DNA of 6,963 bases, taken from NCBI GenBank assembly GCA_937875605.1, contig CALLXZ010000403.1, forward strand, positions 1-6,963, read 5' to 3'. Positions 1-6,617 of the stretch are shown piece by piece. Under the pieces are notes generated by a model. That model saw only the letters and a list, made by a program, of their open reading frames with translations, was not told the DNA's origin and did not search any database. The DNA comes from an uncultured Moheibacter sp. (GTDB lineage Bacteria; Bacteroidota; Bacteroidia; Flavobacteriales; Weeksellaceae). Both the position numbers and the translations under genes were made by a program. Numbering within the stretch: position 1 is the first letter of the stretch; every line of letters starts with the position of its first letter.

Positions 1-1631
1 GCGGGCGTTTCTTTTATAATGACGAAAAATGGAGCATAAATGCGAGCGGTTCCTACTACAAAGGAAAATCTTTCAATGACCGTGAAGTCAATCAAATCAT
101 TCAACTTGGAACTGACCGGAGAAACCTGTATCAGGACAACTACTGGCTTCCCGAAACTGAAAGCAAAAGTTTTAACCTGGGTGTAGAAAGGAAACTGAAC
201 AAAAACCAATTGATCAGCACCGAATGGCAGATCTACAGCGAAAGAGGTGACGAGCTGACTACAGGAAGAACTTTGGATCTTCTGAATGATGACCTGCAAA
301 ATGAAGTTCAATTGATGAAAAATGTCACGACACCTGTTGACCAAGTTTCCGGGAATTTATTTTATAATTTTACCTCAGACAGCCTTACGACTAAAGTCGA
401 TGCACAGATCAATTATAGTCATTACCAGAAATTAATTAAAGGATTTCAGCAAAACGAATATTCATCAGGAAATATCGACCGTTTAGATGGATTTAACCAA
501 ACTAAATACAATTTGATGAACGCGCAAATTGACTTAAACCAAAAGCTTTCTCCGAAATTAAATTTAGAAGCGGGCGCGAAATTTTCTTATGTGGATATGA
601 ATTATTTTAATCAATATGAAATCGCACAAGGAAATTCATTCATCATTCCGGATTCCTTGATGATAAACGATTTTATTTATAAAGAAAAACTTACTTCTGC
701 TTATTCTCAGTTGAATTATAATGTAGAAAAATGGAATTTTCTCATCGGACTTCGCATGGAAAATTATGTTTACGAAGCAATCTCGAAAATTAATAATCAA
801 ACGAATGAAGACGATTACACCAATTGGTTTCCGTCCGCTTCAATTAATTACCAAAACGACAAACACCAATACCGCGCAAGTTACAGCAGAAGGATTCAAA
901 GACCGGGTTATTTAAATCTAAATCCATATTTTCAATATTTAGATGCATACAGCATCGAGCGCGGAAATCCGAATTTGAAACCGCAGATGTACCATAGTTT
1001 TGAGTTGAATTATATTTACAACAACGCGCTTTCATTCGGGCTTTATGGCTATTTGTACAAAGACGGATTTGTGGATGTGGTGGATTATCAGGATGAGGAA
1101 AACTACAATATCATTTACGAAAGCAATGCTTCAAGCGGTTCCCGTTTCGGTTTTTCAGCAGGCATTCCATACGAAATAGGAAAGTGGTGGACGATGCAGT
1201 TTGGGTTAGATGCCTATTTGGAATCAGAAAAATCTGAAATTCCGGATTATACTTATGACGGAACGGGGTATGGCTACGAAATCAATATGTACCACCGGTT
1301 TACTTTGCCAAAAAGCTGGGTATTCACCCTGAACGGATTTTTTAATGGCAGAAGCCAGACACCGACAGGATATAACCCGATGATCTACGATTTCAGCACA
1401 TCTGTCCGAAAATCTTTTATGGATGAAAAACTGCAATTTACCGCCGGCTGCTCCAATATCCTGAAAAAAAGCATGTGGAATGCTTATTCAACCGTTGATA
1501 ACGTAACCACACACTGGGTCAACAAATGGGAAACCCGAAGATTTTATTTGCAGCTAACCTATAAATTCGGCGGAAATAAAGAGAAAAAAGTAAAGAATAC
1601 ATCGTTGGAAGAAGAGCAGGGACGAATGTGA
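1..1631 (+). CDS. Outer-membrane beta-barrel receptor (TonB-receptor-like), C-terminal part
   Basis: The reading frame is open from the left edge (first full codon at base 3) to the TGA at 1629-1631, so this is the last 542 residues of a longer protein; a TTG at 210 is internal, not a start. The sequence is a run of alternating amphipathic strands rich in Tyr, Asn and Phe, typical of an outer-membrane barrel. The stretch around residues 293-327 carries the hallmark SRRIQRP, LNPYFQYLDAY and GNPNLKP of the outer-membrane beta-barrel family (OMP_b-brl_3) found in Bacteroidota TonB-dependent-receptor-like proteins. These normally have an N-terminal signal peptide, a carboxypeptidase-regulatory-like domain and a plug, all missing here because of the window edge. 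The last strand ends near Phe522 and is followed by a charged 20-residue tail, which is common in this family. The substrate cannot be read from the sequence. It is not clearly a SusC protein, and no SusD partner follows. Family assignment is firm; function beyond 'outer-membrane receptor/transporter' is inference. Confidence 0.88.
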   Translation, partial: GRFFYNDEKWSINASGSYYKGKSFNDREVNQIIQLGTDRRNLYQDNYWLPETESKSFNLGVERKLNKNQLISTEWQIYSERGDELTTGRTLDLLNDDLQNEVQLMKNVTTPVDQVSGNLFYNFTSDSLTTKVDAQINYSHYQKLIKGFQQNEYSSGNIDRLDGFNQTKYNLMNAQIDLNQKLSPKLNLEAGAKFSYVDMNYFNQYEIAQGNSFIIPDSLMINDFIYKEKLTSAYSQLNYNVEKWNFLIGLRMENYVYEAISKINNQTNEDDYTNWFPSASINYQNDKHQYRASYSRRIQRPGYLNLNPYFQYLDAYSIERGNPNLKPQMYHSFELNYIYNNALSFGLYGYLYKDGFVDVVDYQDEENYNIIYESNASSGSRFGFSAGIPYEIGKWWTMQFGLDAYLESEKSEIPDYTYDGTGYGYEINMYHRFTLPKSWVFTLNGFFNGRSQTPTGYNPMIYDFSTSVRKSFMDEKLQFTAGCSNILKKSMWNAYSTVDNVTTHWVNKWETRRFYLQLTYKFGGNKEKKVKNTSLEEEQGRM

Positions 1632-1653
1632 CTTATGGATTAAACATTGTCAG

Positions 1654-1690
1654 ACCTCACAGATCGAAATGATTTGTGGGGTTATTTTTG
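1654..1690 (+). terminator. Intrinsic terminator after the outer-membrane receptor gene
   Basis: A 12-base-pair stem (ACCTCACAGATC at 1654-1665 with GATTTGTGGGGT at 1671-1682, including two G-U pairs in RNA) closes a 5-base GAAAT loop and is followed by TATTTTT. It begins 22 bases after the receptor stop codon. This is the classical layout of a rho-independent terminator and separates the receptor from the sensor operon downstream. Confidence 0.75.
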
Positions 1691-1713
1691 AATTCAATTT
1701 TCATCTCCCAATA

Positions 1714-1729
1714 TACCCTTTAGAGGGTA
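1714..1729. promoter_or_regulatory. Candidate response-regulator operator: 7-2-7 palindrome
   Basis: TACCCTT-TA-GAGGGTA is a pair of inverted heptamers separated by two bases; with one flanking base on each side the perfect arms are ATACCCT and AGGGTAT. NarL-family regulators are known to bind convergent heptamers of the form TACYYMT spaced by two bases (7-2-7). The core TACCC/GGGTA matches that consensus, while the inner positions differ. The palindrome ends 22 bases upstream of the best promoter box, which would place its centre near -41 of the inferred start site, a usual position for an activator. The operon it precedes encodes a LuxR/NarL-type regulator, so autoregulation is plausible. 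The alternative is a second small hairpin terminator (7-bp stem, TTAG loop), but what follows is TTTAAAA, not a proper T tract. Confidence 0.45.
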
Positions 1730-1751
1730 TTTTAAAAGTTATTTCCAAGCC

Positions 1752-1759
1752 TAACTTTG
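1752..1759 (+). promoter_or_regulatory. Bacteroidota-type -7 promoter box for the sensor-regulator operon
   Basis: TAACTTTG fits the Bacteroidota -7 consensus TAnnTTTG perfectly. No convincing TTTG element lies at the -33 position, which would suit an activator-dependent promoter. If it is used, transcription would start near 1763 and the message would have a leader of about 160 bases. A second, imperfect box (TATATTTA at 1887-1894) would give a much shorter leader. Confidence 0.5.
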
Positions 1760-1785
1760 CAATAAACTTTATCTACTAAAACTTT

Positions 1786-1839
1786 AAGTACCTATTCGAT
1801 TAACAATTCTTTGAAAGAAAATACAGTCGATGGGTACTT
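1786..1839 (+). repeat. Long-arm inverted repeat in the sensor-operon leader
   Basis: AAGTACCTATTCGA (1786-1799) pairs with TCGATGGGTACTT (1827-1839) over 13 base pairs with one bulged base and one G-U pair. The 27-base loop contains its own small palindrome, TTCTT-TGA-AAGAA, at 1807-1819. As RNA this would be a two-tier stem-loop in the leader. As DNA the arms contain TACCTAT (+ strand, 1789-1795) and TACCCAT (- strand, 1836-1830), both exact matches to the NarL heptamer TACYYMT, so the same bases could be protein-binding half-sites. The sequence alone does not decide between the two. Confidence 0.5.
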
Positions 1840-1852
1840 TCTCAGGATTTAA

Positions 1853-1900
1853 CCCAAATTTCTCATTCCTGATAAAAGAATTGGGCTATATTTAGTTTTT
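1853..1900 (+). promoter_or_regulatory. Possible attenuator-like hairpin close to the sensor start
   Basis: CCCAAATT (1853-1860) pairs with AATTGGG (1879-1885) with one bulged A, enclosing an 18-base loop. Eleven bases after the stem comes TTTTT (1896-1900), directly before the short upstream ORF and the GTG start. The arrangement recalls an attenuator or a translation-control hairpin, but the stem is short and A/T-rich and the T tract is not adjacent, so this is tentative. Confidence 0.25.
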
Positions 1901-1903
1901 ATA

Positions 1904-1930
1904 ATGGAAAATGTGATATTGGAGAGGTGA
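1904..1930 (+). other. Possible 8-codon upstream ORF overlapping the sensor start
   Basis: ATG at 1904 opens a frame reading MENVILER and stops at TGA 1928-1930. That stop overlaps the sensor's GTG start in the arrangement GTGA, the same junction type as the ATGA between sensor and regulator. Such an overlap could let ribosomes terminate and restart on the GTG, which otherwise has no well-spaced ribosome binding site. An ORF this short can easily occur by chance. Confidence 0.25.
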
Positions 1931-4900
1931 TATTTCTTTTACGAAAAACTATTTTTATTTTTTTTGGAATTTTCTCATTTAGTCAGAACTTACCCCACTC
2001 TACCCTGCATGTTAAAGTAATTTCTCAACAGGAAGGTTTATCTCAATTGGGAATTTCAGCCATTAGTTTTGACTCAAAAGGTTTTTTGTGGGCAGGAACG
2101 CAAAATGGTTTGAACCGATATAATGGTTATCAAATGAAAACTTATTTTGCAGAAAAAAATGAACACAATCTCAAAGATGATCATATACGCTCGCTCTATT
2201 ATGAAAATGATACTTTGTGGATGGCCACGAACACACATTCTATCAATGCTTTTCTTCCTAAACAGAATAAATTTCTAAACTTCAATCAACAGGCCAATCA
2301 ACTAAATGAATATTTAAAGTACAGTTACACCATTGCAGCAAGTCCTAGAAACATCATTGTTGGAGCAGTTGGACATTGTTTTACGATTGATAGAAAAACA
2401 TTGGTTTTCAAAACATTAAAAATCCCTAACATTCTTGAAAATGACTTTGTCACTTCAATTACCGAATTGAAAAAAGGATTGTATTTGATAGGAACCAATA
2501 GCAGTGGGATTTATTGGTTCGATGAAAATCAACATAAAATATACTTCGATGAAGCTTTTACTCCCATTCAAAATATTCAAATTAATTCCATTTTAAAATC
2601 CAATCAACAACGTGTGCTCATAGGAACAAACAAAGGATTATTCGAATACCATATTTCACAAAAGAAACTCTTTAAAATAAACGATATCCTTGTAAAAAGC
2701 TTATTCAGATGGGATGAAAACACAAGTTTCATTGGAGGATTAAGTAAAAATTATTTTTTGAAGAACTTCAGAAATATCGAAGAAATAAAGTTCATCGACA
2801 ATCTGACCAATGTGGAAATTGAAGCTACTATTTTAACTACTAAAAGAGATAATTTGGGAGGAATATTTTTTGGAACTGAAACAAAAGGTCTTTTTTATTA
2901 TCACCCTTTTCAAAAAAAATTCTCCCCAAACCGAATTCAAGTTCCGAATTCTCCCAAAAAAGATTTCATAAGTATTTTCAACTTTTTAAGGCAAGGAGAA
3001 AATTTATGGATGGCAACCGAAATGGGATTTGTTAACTATAATTTCAAAACCAAAAATTATAAACTTTACCGCACCGATAATCTGGAATACACGCTTGCTT
3101 TGGATAAAAAAGGAAATCTTTGGGCAGGTGGATTTGAGGGTGGACTTTTACGATTTGATGAGAAAAAAGACAAGTTTGAAAAAATTCCGGTTCCTTTTAA
3201 AGACTCCGATGTCATCCAGCTGACTTTTGTTTCTGAAGAAAAACTATGGATTCACACTTGGTCAAACGGTATATTTGAAATGAACATCCGCACTGGTGAA
3301 ACACACCCTTTGTTCATAGACGGGAAAAAATTGGTTCGTTCCAGAATCAGTTACATTGATCATTCAGGTACGATTTGGATAGGAAGTGATGAAGGGCTTT
3401 ACAATCTGAACAGAGGAAAAATCCAATATTATGGAAATTTGTCCAATCCACGCGTGTTTTCCATCGCAGAAGACCGGAAAGGAAATATATGGGTGGGAAC
3501 TGCAAAAGGGCTAAATAAAATTGATCCGGCTCAGCTTTCCGTCACAAAATGGGAACGACAAAATGGACTGCCCAACGACTTTATTTACGGTGTTCTCGTT
3601 GATAATGATGATAAAGTTTGGGTTTCTACCAACTATGGAATTTCCGTTTTCAATCAAAAAACCAAAGAATTTAAAAACTATACGGAAGAAGACGGACTCC
3701 AAAACAATGAGTTCAATGGAAAAGCGGCTTACAAAGATTCATTTGGGAATTTCTATTTTGGAGGGATGAATGGGCTTAACATCATACAACCTGAAAAAAT
3801 TCTTATGAACCATGAAATTGGGCAAACCGTTATCGAAGATGTGAAACTATTTGGAAAGTCCATCCCTCAAAATACGATTTATTCGGACACCCTTTATTTT
3901 TCGCACAATGAAAATGTCATCAGTTTTGATTTTGTGAGTTTGAATTTTCTACGTTCTGAAAAGAACCGCTACCGCTTTATGTTAGAGGGATTTGATAGCG
4001 ATTGGCGTCCTGAAACCAAAGAAAGGTCCACGACCTATACCAACCTCAATCCCGGAACTTATATTTTCAAAGTGAAAGGAAGCAACAACGAATTGCTTTG
4101 GGGAGAAGAAGATTATTTAACCATCATCATTCTGTCACCATGGTACGAAACCACTTGGTTCAAATTAGGGATGGGACTTTCTTTTCTTTTTTTAATCGGG
4201 ATGATTCTGTATTACAAAAATCTCCGTCAAAAGAAAATCAACCAAAAACTGATTCAAATGGTGGAAGAAAGAACAGCAGAGTTGAATGAAACAAATTCTG
4301 CGCTAAATAAATCGCTACATACTTCCAAAAAACAAAAAGAAAATATTTCTTTTCTTATGCAGGAGTTAAACCATCGTGTAAAAAATAACCTTCAGCTGAT
4401 CACCAGTTTGATAGATTTGCAAGCCTATGACATAGAGGATCAGGAAATTCAAAATAAATTAAAACTATTACAATCAAGGGTTTACACCGTTTCAAAAGTA
4501 CATGACCTTCTAAACCGTGAAGACAAACAGAAAGTTCATACGCATAAATTCATCAAAGAATTGGTAAAAGACATTGTTCTTTTTTCTGGACAAAAAATAG
4601 AAACTGAATTTAATTTACCGGTTTTCGATTTCCCGATTCACCAAATTACGTATCTGGGGCTAATTTTTAATGAATTGGTAACCAATTCCATCAAACATGC
4701 TTTTGCAGAAAATCAACTCCATAAAAAGGTAGGTGTTTCCGGAAAATTGAGCGAAACCCATATTGTTTTTATTTATCATGATAACGGACGAGGATTTAAC
4801 CTCAACGACATGGATTTGAAATCAAACAAAGGCATGAATTTAATTTTCACATTAGTAAAAGAATTAAAAGGCCAACTAATTATCCACGAATCCGAGAATT

Positions 4901-4938
4901 GTTTAATTGAAATTTCGATTCCTATAATTAAAAAATGA
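1927..4938 (+). CDS. Propeller/Y_Y_Y sensor histidine kinase (HisKA_2 type)
   Basis: A membrane sensor kinase of 1003 residues. Residues 1-19 form a signal peptide (LRK then a Phe/Ile-rich core, likely cut before Gln20; no lipobox Cys). Residues about 50-620 hold 14 repeats of the two-component-regulator propeller type, for example FLWAGTQNGLNRY at 53, IWIGSDEGLYNL at 483 and IWVGTAKGLNKI at 521, consistent with two seven-bladed propellers. A Y_Y_Y domain follows (about 655-736, with NRYRFMLEGFDSDW), then one membrane span (about 745-763) and a charged, probably coiled-coil linker (764-810). The kinase has a HisKA_2 H-box, ELNHRVKNNLQLI, with phospho-acceptor His816, an N-box with Asn915 and Asn920, and a DNGRG ATP-binding loop at 952-956. 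Input is therefore periplasmic and catalysis cytoplasmic. The start is GTG: no ATG exists in frame back to the TAA at 1873, and the signal peptide begins right at this codon. GGAGAG lies directly against it, too close for a normal Shine-Dalgarno. The next gene overlaps by 4 bases. The ligand is unknown; polysaccharide-derived ligands are known for related hybrid sensors only. Confidence 0.93.
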   Translation: MIFLLRKTIFIFFGIFSFSQNLPHSTLHVKVISQQEGLSQLGISAISFDSKGFLWAGTQNGLNRYNGYQMKTYFAEKNEHNLKDDHIRSLYYENDTLWMATNTHSINAFLPKQNKFLNFNQQANQLNEYLKYSYTIAASPRNIIVGAVGHCFTIDRKTLVFKTLKIPNILENDFVTSITELKKGLYLIGTNSSGIYWFDENQHKIYFDEAFTPIQNIQINSILKSNQQRVLIGTNKGLFEYHISQKKLFKINDILVKSLFRWDENTSFIGGLSKNYFLKNFRNIEEIKFIDNLTNVEIEATILTTKRDNLGGIFFGTETKGLFYYHPFQKKFSPNRIQVPNSPKKDFISIFNFLRQGENLWMATEMGFVNYNFKTKNYKLYRTDNLEYTLALDKKGNLWAGGFEGGLLRFDEKKDKFEKIPVPFKDSDVIQLTFVSEEKLWIHTWSNGIFEMNIRTGETHPLFIDGKKLVRSRISYIDHSGTIWIGSDEGLYNLNRGKIQYYGNLSNPRVFSIAEDRKGNIWVGTAKGLNKIDPAQLSVTKWERQNGLPNDFIYGVLVDNDDKVWVSTNYGISVFNQKTKEFKNYTEEDGLQNNEFNGKAAYKDSFGNFYFGGMNGLNIIQPEKILMNHEIGQTVIEDVKLFGKSIPQNTIYSDTLYFSHNENVISFDFVSLNFLRSEKNRYRFMLEGFDSDWRPETKERSTTYTNLNPGTYIFKVKGSNNELLWGEEDYLTIIILSPWYETTWFKLGMGLSFLFLIGMILYYKNLRQKKINQKLIQMVEERTAELNETNSALNKSLHTSKKQKENISFLMQELNHRVKNNLQLITSLIDLQAYDIEDQEIQNKLKLLQSRVYTVSKVHDLLNREDKQKVHTHKFIKELVKDIVLFSGQKIETEFNLPVFDFPIHQITYLGLIFNELVTNSIKHAFAENQLHKKVGVSGKLSETHIVFIYHDNGRGFNLNDMDLKSNKGMNLIFTLVKELKGQLIIHESENCLIEISIPIIKK

Positions 4939-5534
4939 AACAGAAAATCCTCATCATAGAAGACGACATCATCATTGCCAATAACCTCAAAATGCAATTG
5001 GAAACTCAAACAGAATTTTCAGCTGAAATCGCTACCTTACCCGAACAAGCAGTCGAATTAAGTCATGAATTTGAATTTGATTTGGTCATTTCGGATATCA
5101 ATCTGAGGCATACGATGGATGGAATTAAACTCATACCTCAACTCCGCTTAAAACCTTCTGTTCCGGTTATTTTCCTGACTGCCTACAGCGATAAAAAAAC
5201 CATTAACCGCGCGGAAGCCGTTCAGCCATTTGCTTTTCTGATCAAACCTTTTCATAAAGAACAATTGTTTCTAACCGTGAACATGGCTTTGCTACATTCC
5301 AAAAAGAAATTTGTTCATCCCCTAAGTAAATCATCCTCCGGCATAAAATTAGGAAAACGGGAATTAGAGATTATCAAACTCTTAAGTCTAAGCAAAACTT
5401 CAGAAGAGATTGCTTCCGAACTCAACATAAGTCCACAAACCGTATCTACCCATCGGAAAAATATTTTCAGAAAAACCGAAACGAAGACACTCATCGAATT
5501 GATTTCGTTGGCTGTTGAAAATCGTTGGATTTGA
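4935..5534 (+). CDS. Two-component response regulator, REC-LuxR (NarL family)
   Basis: A 199-residue DNA-binding response regulator, full length for the family. The receiver domain spans about 3-122: acidic pocket Asp10/Asp11, phospho-acceptor Asp54 in LVISDINL, Thr82 in FLTAYSD and Lys104 in LIKPF. A short linker (about 123-137) joins a LuxR-type helix-turn-helix domain (138-196) with KRELEIIKLLSLSKTSEEIA and the recognition region LNISPQTVSTHRKNI. All residues needed for phosphorylation are present. Its ATG overlaps the sensor's TGA (ATGA, 4 bases), so the two are translated together and are almost certainly cognate. Phosphorylation would be expected to promote dimerisation on inverted DNA half-sites; the palindrome at 1714-1729 upstream of its own operon is a candidate target. 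Which other genes it controls cannot be read here. Confidence 0.95.
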   Translation: MKQKILIIEDDIIIANNLKMQLETQTEFSAEIATLPEQAVELSHEFEFDLVISDINLRHTMDGIKLIPQLRLKPSVPVIFLTAYSDKKTINRAEAVQPFAFLIKPFHKEQLFLTVNMALLHSKKKFVHPLSKSSSGIKLGKRELEIIKLLSLSKTSEEIASELNISPQTVSTHRKNIFRKTETKTLIELISLAVENRWI

Positions 5535-5539
5535 ATAAT

Positions 5540-6016
5540 TTAAGGTTTTAATTCATCCAAAACCTTTTGCAATTCATCCGGTTTCTGAGTTCCTACAAGC
5601 AAAGCATTTCCACTTTTAAATTTCAATTGTAAACCTTTATTTCCCTTCACATTATAAGCCGTTCCATTTCCTCCCCAGCGAACTCCCCAACCTCCATATT
5701 CCATAAGCGGCGAATATTTTCTGACCACTGCAATTGAAATATTTCCCCACGGATAAAATTTGAATTTCGGAATAAAAGGGAAAAATCTCACGTAAATTCC
5801 ATTATCTTGAATCTTTGTCTCCAATTTCACCAGTAAAAAAAGTAAAATTATCAACGTCAATATCAAAAAGCCAATCCACTGATCCACACTCAAGGTTTTA
5901 CCTTCCGAAAGTGAAAAATAAATTGGTTCAAATATAAAATAACCAATAATTAACAATAACAGCCATAGCCACCATTGGTTAAATCGTTGTTTTTCGTGAA
6001 AATATATTTTACTCAT
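5540..6016 (-). CDS. Conserved two-span membrane protein with PH-like C-terminal domain, function unknown
   Basis: A 158-residue protein with two predicted membrane spans (about 14-32 and 47-64) and a C-terminal soluble domain (about 66-158) that looks like a small beta-rich fold ending in an amphipathic helix (KPDELQKVLDEL), as in bacterial PH-like domains. Its striking block is EYGGWGVRWGGNGTAYNV (106-123) followed by KGLQLKFKSGNALLVGTQKP. I recall this EYGGWG(I/V)R plus GTQKP pattern from a widespread uncharacterised family in Bacteroidota, possibly the one called DUF6141, but cannot confirm the name. The ATG lies 5 bases after the stop of the gene upstream, so the two are probably cotranscribed. 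It ends 5 bases from the response regulator, tail to tail. The role is unknown; membrane location is inferred from hydrophobicity. Confidence 0.85.
   Translation of the reverse strand: MSKIYFHEKQRFNQWWLWLLLLIIGYFIFEPIYFSLSEGKTLSVDQWIGFLILTLIILLFLLVKLETKIQDNGIYVRFFPFIPKFKFYPWGNISIAVVRKYSPLMEYGGWGVRWGGNGTAYNVKGNKGLQLKFKSGNALLVGTQKPDELQKVLDELKP
5542..5566. terminator. Possible bidirectional terminator between convergent genes
   Basis: AAGGTTTT (5542-5549) and AAAACCTT (5559-5566) form a perfect 8-bp inverted repeat with a 9-base loop, starting 8 bases after the regulator stop codon and lying within the last codons of the convergent membrane-protein gene. On the + strand it is followed by only two further Ts before G. 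The position is right for ending transcripts from both sides, but the stem is A/T-rich and the T tract short. Confidence 0.35.
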
Positions 6017-6021
6017 TTCTA

Positions 6022-6528
6022 TTATTCATTTTTTAGTTTAAGATGATAATAATGCTGAATTCTACTTTTTCTAACTTCTAATCTTTTCAAATTATCTCTT
6101 GTAAGTAATTCTTCATCAATTTTATCAATCCAACCTAAATTTTGATTAAAAAAGATTGTATCGGATTTTTCGATAATTATATAATTAGAAATCCATTTAT
6201 AATCAAAATGTTGTTCAACTCTAAAATCCATTTGTCTTGCAAACAAATAATCCAAATTTCGGAAGGACCATGTGTTTATAAGAAACAATTGGAAAAGATA
6301 AAAGATTGGGAACATCCATAAAACATGAAACACTTTTAATAGATTTCCATTGAATGTAAATATACCCACAATTGAAAGCAACAAGCTTGAAAACACAATT
6401 ACAGTCCTGATTTTAAAACGATAGTGCTCTGTGGGGAGCAATAAACCAAAATCAATAAAACCAATCAGAAGAATGAGTAACAATAAAAAACATAAAATAA
6501 TTATGGATACAATTTGATAATTTTTCAT
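6022..6528 (-). CDS. Hypothetical membrane protein
   Basis: A 168-residue protein I do not recognise. The N-terminal half is strongly hydrophobic, with three likely membrane spans (about 6-30, 42-59 and 65-85) separated by short basic or polar loops. The C-terminal half (about 88-168) is soluble, rich in aromatic and charged residues, and ends in a Lys/Arg-rich helix-like stretch. No catalytic motif or signal-peptide cleavage site is evident. By hand count the gene is about 26% G+C, clearly lower than the receptor and recQ stretches, which may mean relaxed selection or recent acquisition. Start is ATG at 6528-6526. It is first of a pair with the PH-like membrane protein, 5 bases apart, and divergent from recQ across an 89-base gap. 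Confidence 0.75.
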   Translation of the reverse strand: MKNYQIVSIIILCFLLLLILLIGFIDFGLLLPTEHYRFKIRTVIVFSSLLLSIVGIFTFNGNLLKVFHVLWMFPIFYLFQLFLINTWSFRNLDYLFARQMDFRVEQHFDYKWISNYIIIEKSDTIFFNQNLGWIDKIDEELLTRDNLKRLEVRKSRIQHYYHLKLKNE

Positions 6529-6548
6529 CTAAAACTTCTAACAATTAC

Positions 6549-6556
6549 TAAATATA
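6549..6556 (-). promoter_or_regulatory. Possible -7 box for the membrane-protein pair
   Basis: On the - strand TATATTTA matches the Bacteroidota box TAnnTTTG at all but the last base and lies 20 bases upstream of the ATG, giving a leader of about 17 bases. No clear -33 element is visible and the region is very A/T-rich, so a chance match is quite possible. Confidence 0.3.
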
Positions 6557-6594
6557 CAAAAAACATAATTTTAATTTAATTCGGATTCGTTTTG

Positions 6595-6602
6595 TATTTT
6601 TA
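6595..6602 (+). promoter_or_regulatory. Possible -7 box for recQ
   Basis: TATTTTTA matches TAnnTTTG at all but the last base and would start transcription about 12 bases before the GTG start of recQ. It shares the 89-base divergent gap with the possible promoter of the membrane-protein pair. No clear -33 element is seen. Confidence 0.3.
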
Positions 6603-6617
6603 CCAAAAACCCATTCC

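Noticed and set aside
210..212. TTG as a possible start of the outer-membrane receptor gene
   Set aside because: The same frame is open back to the left edge and already reads as barrel strands there, so the true start is outside the window.
844..1436. Minus-strand open frames inside the receptor gene (844-1035 and 1224-1436)
   Set aside because: They lie opposite a well-supported beta-barrel coding frame, have no recognisable domain and no plausible promoter.
1572..1631. Charged tail after the last barrel strand, seen as a possible fusion or frameshift
   Set aside because: Short Lys/Glu-rich tails after the final strand are usual in this barrel family.
1713..1730. The ATACCCT/AGGGTAT palindrome as a second terminator of the receptor gene
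   Set aside because: It is followed by TTTAAAA rather than a T tract, and a much better terminator lies just upstream; kept instead as a candidate operator.
1632..1926. CRISPR array, tRNA, insertion-sequence ends or a hidden protein gene in the intergenic stretch
   Set aside because: No regularly spaced repeats, cloverleaf, terminal inverted repeats with target duplication, or coding-like frame were seen beyond the signals listed.
3029..4289. Alternative-frame ORFs inside the sensor gene on both strands
   Set aside because: All are short shadows of the propeller and linker coding sequence, with no family resemblance.
4776..5009. Minus-strand ORF across the sensor-regulator junction
   Set aside because: It runs opposite two well-defined domains (kinase ATPase end and receiver start) and has no support of its own.
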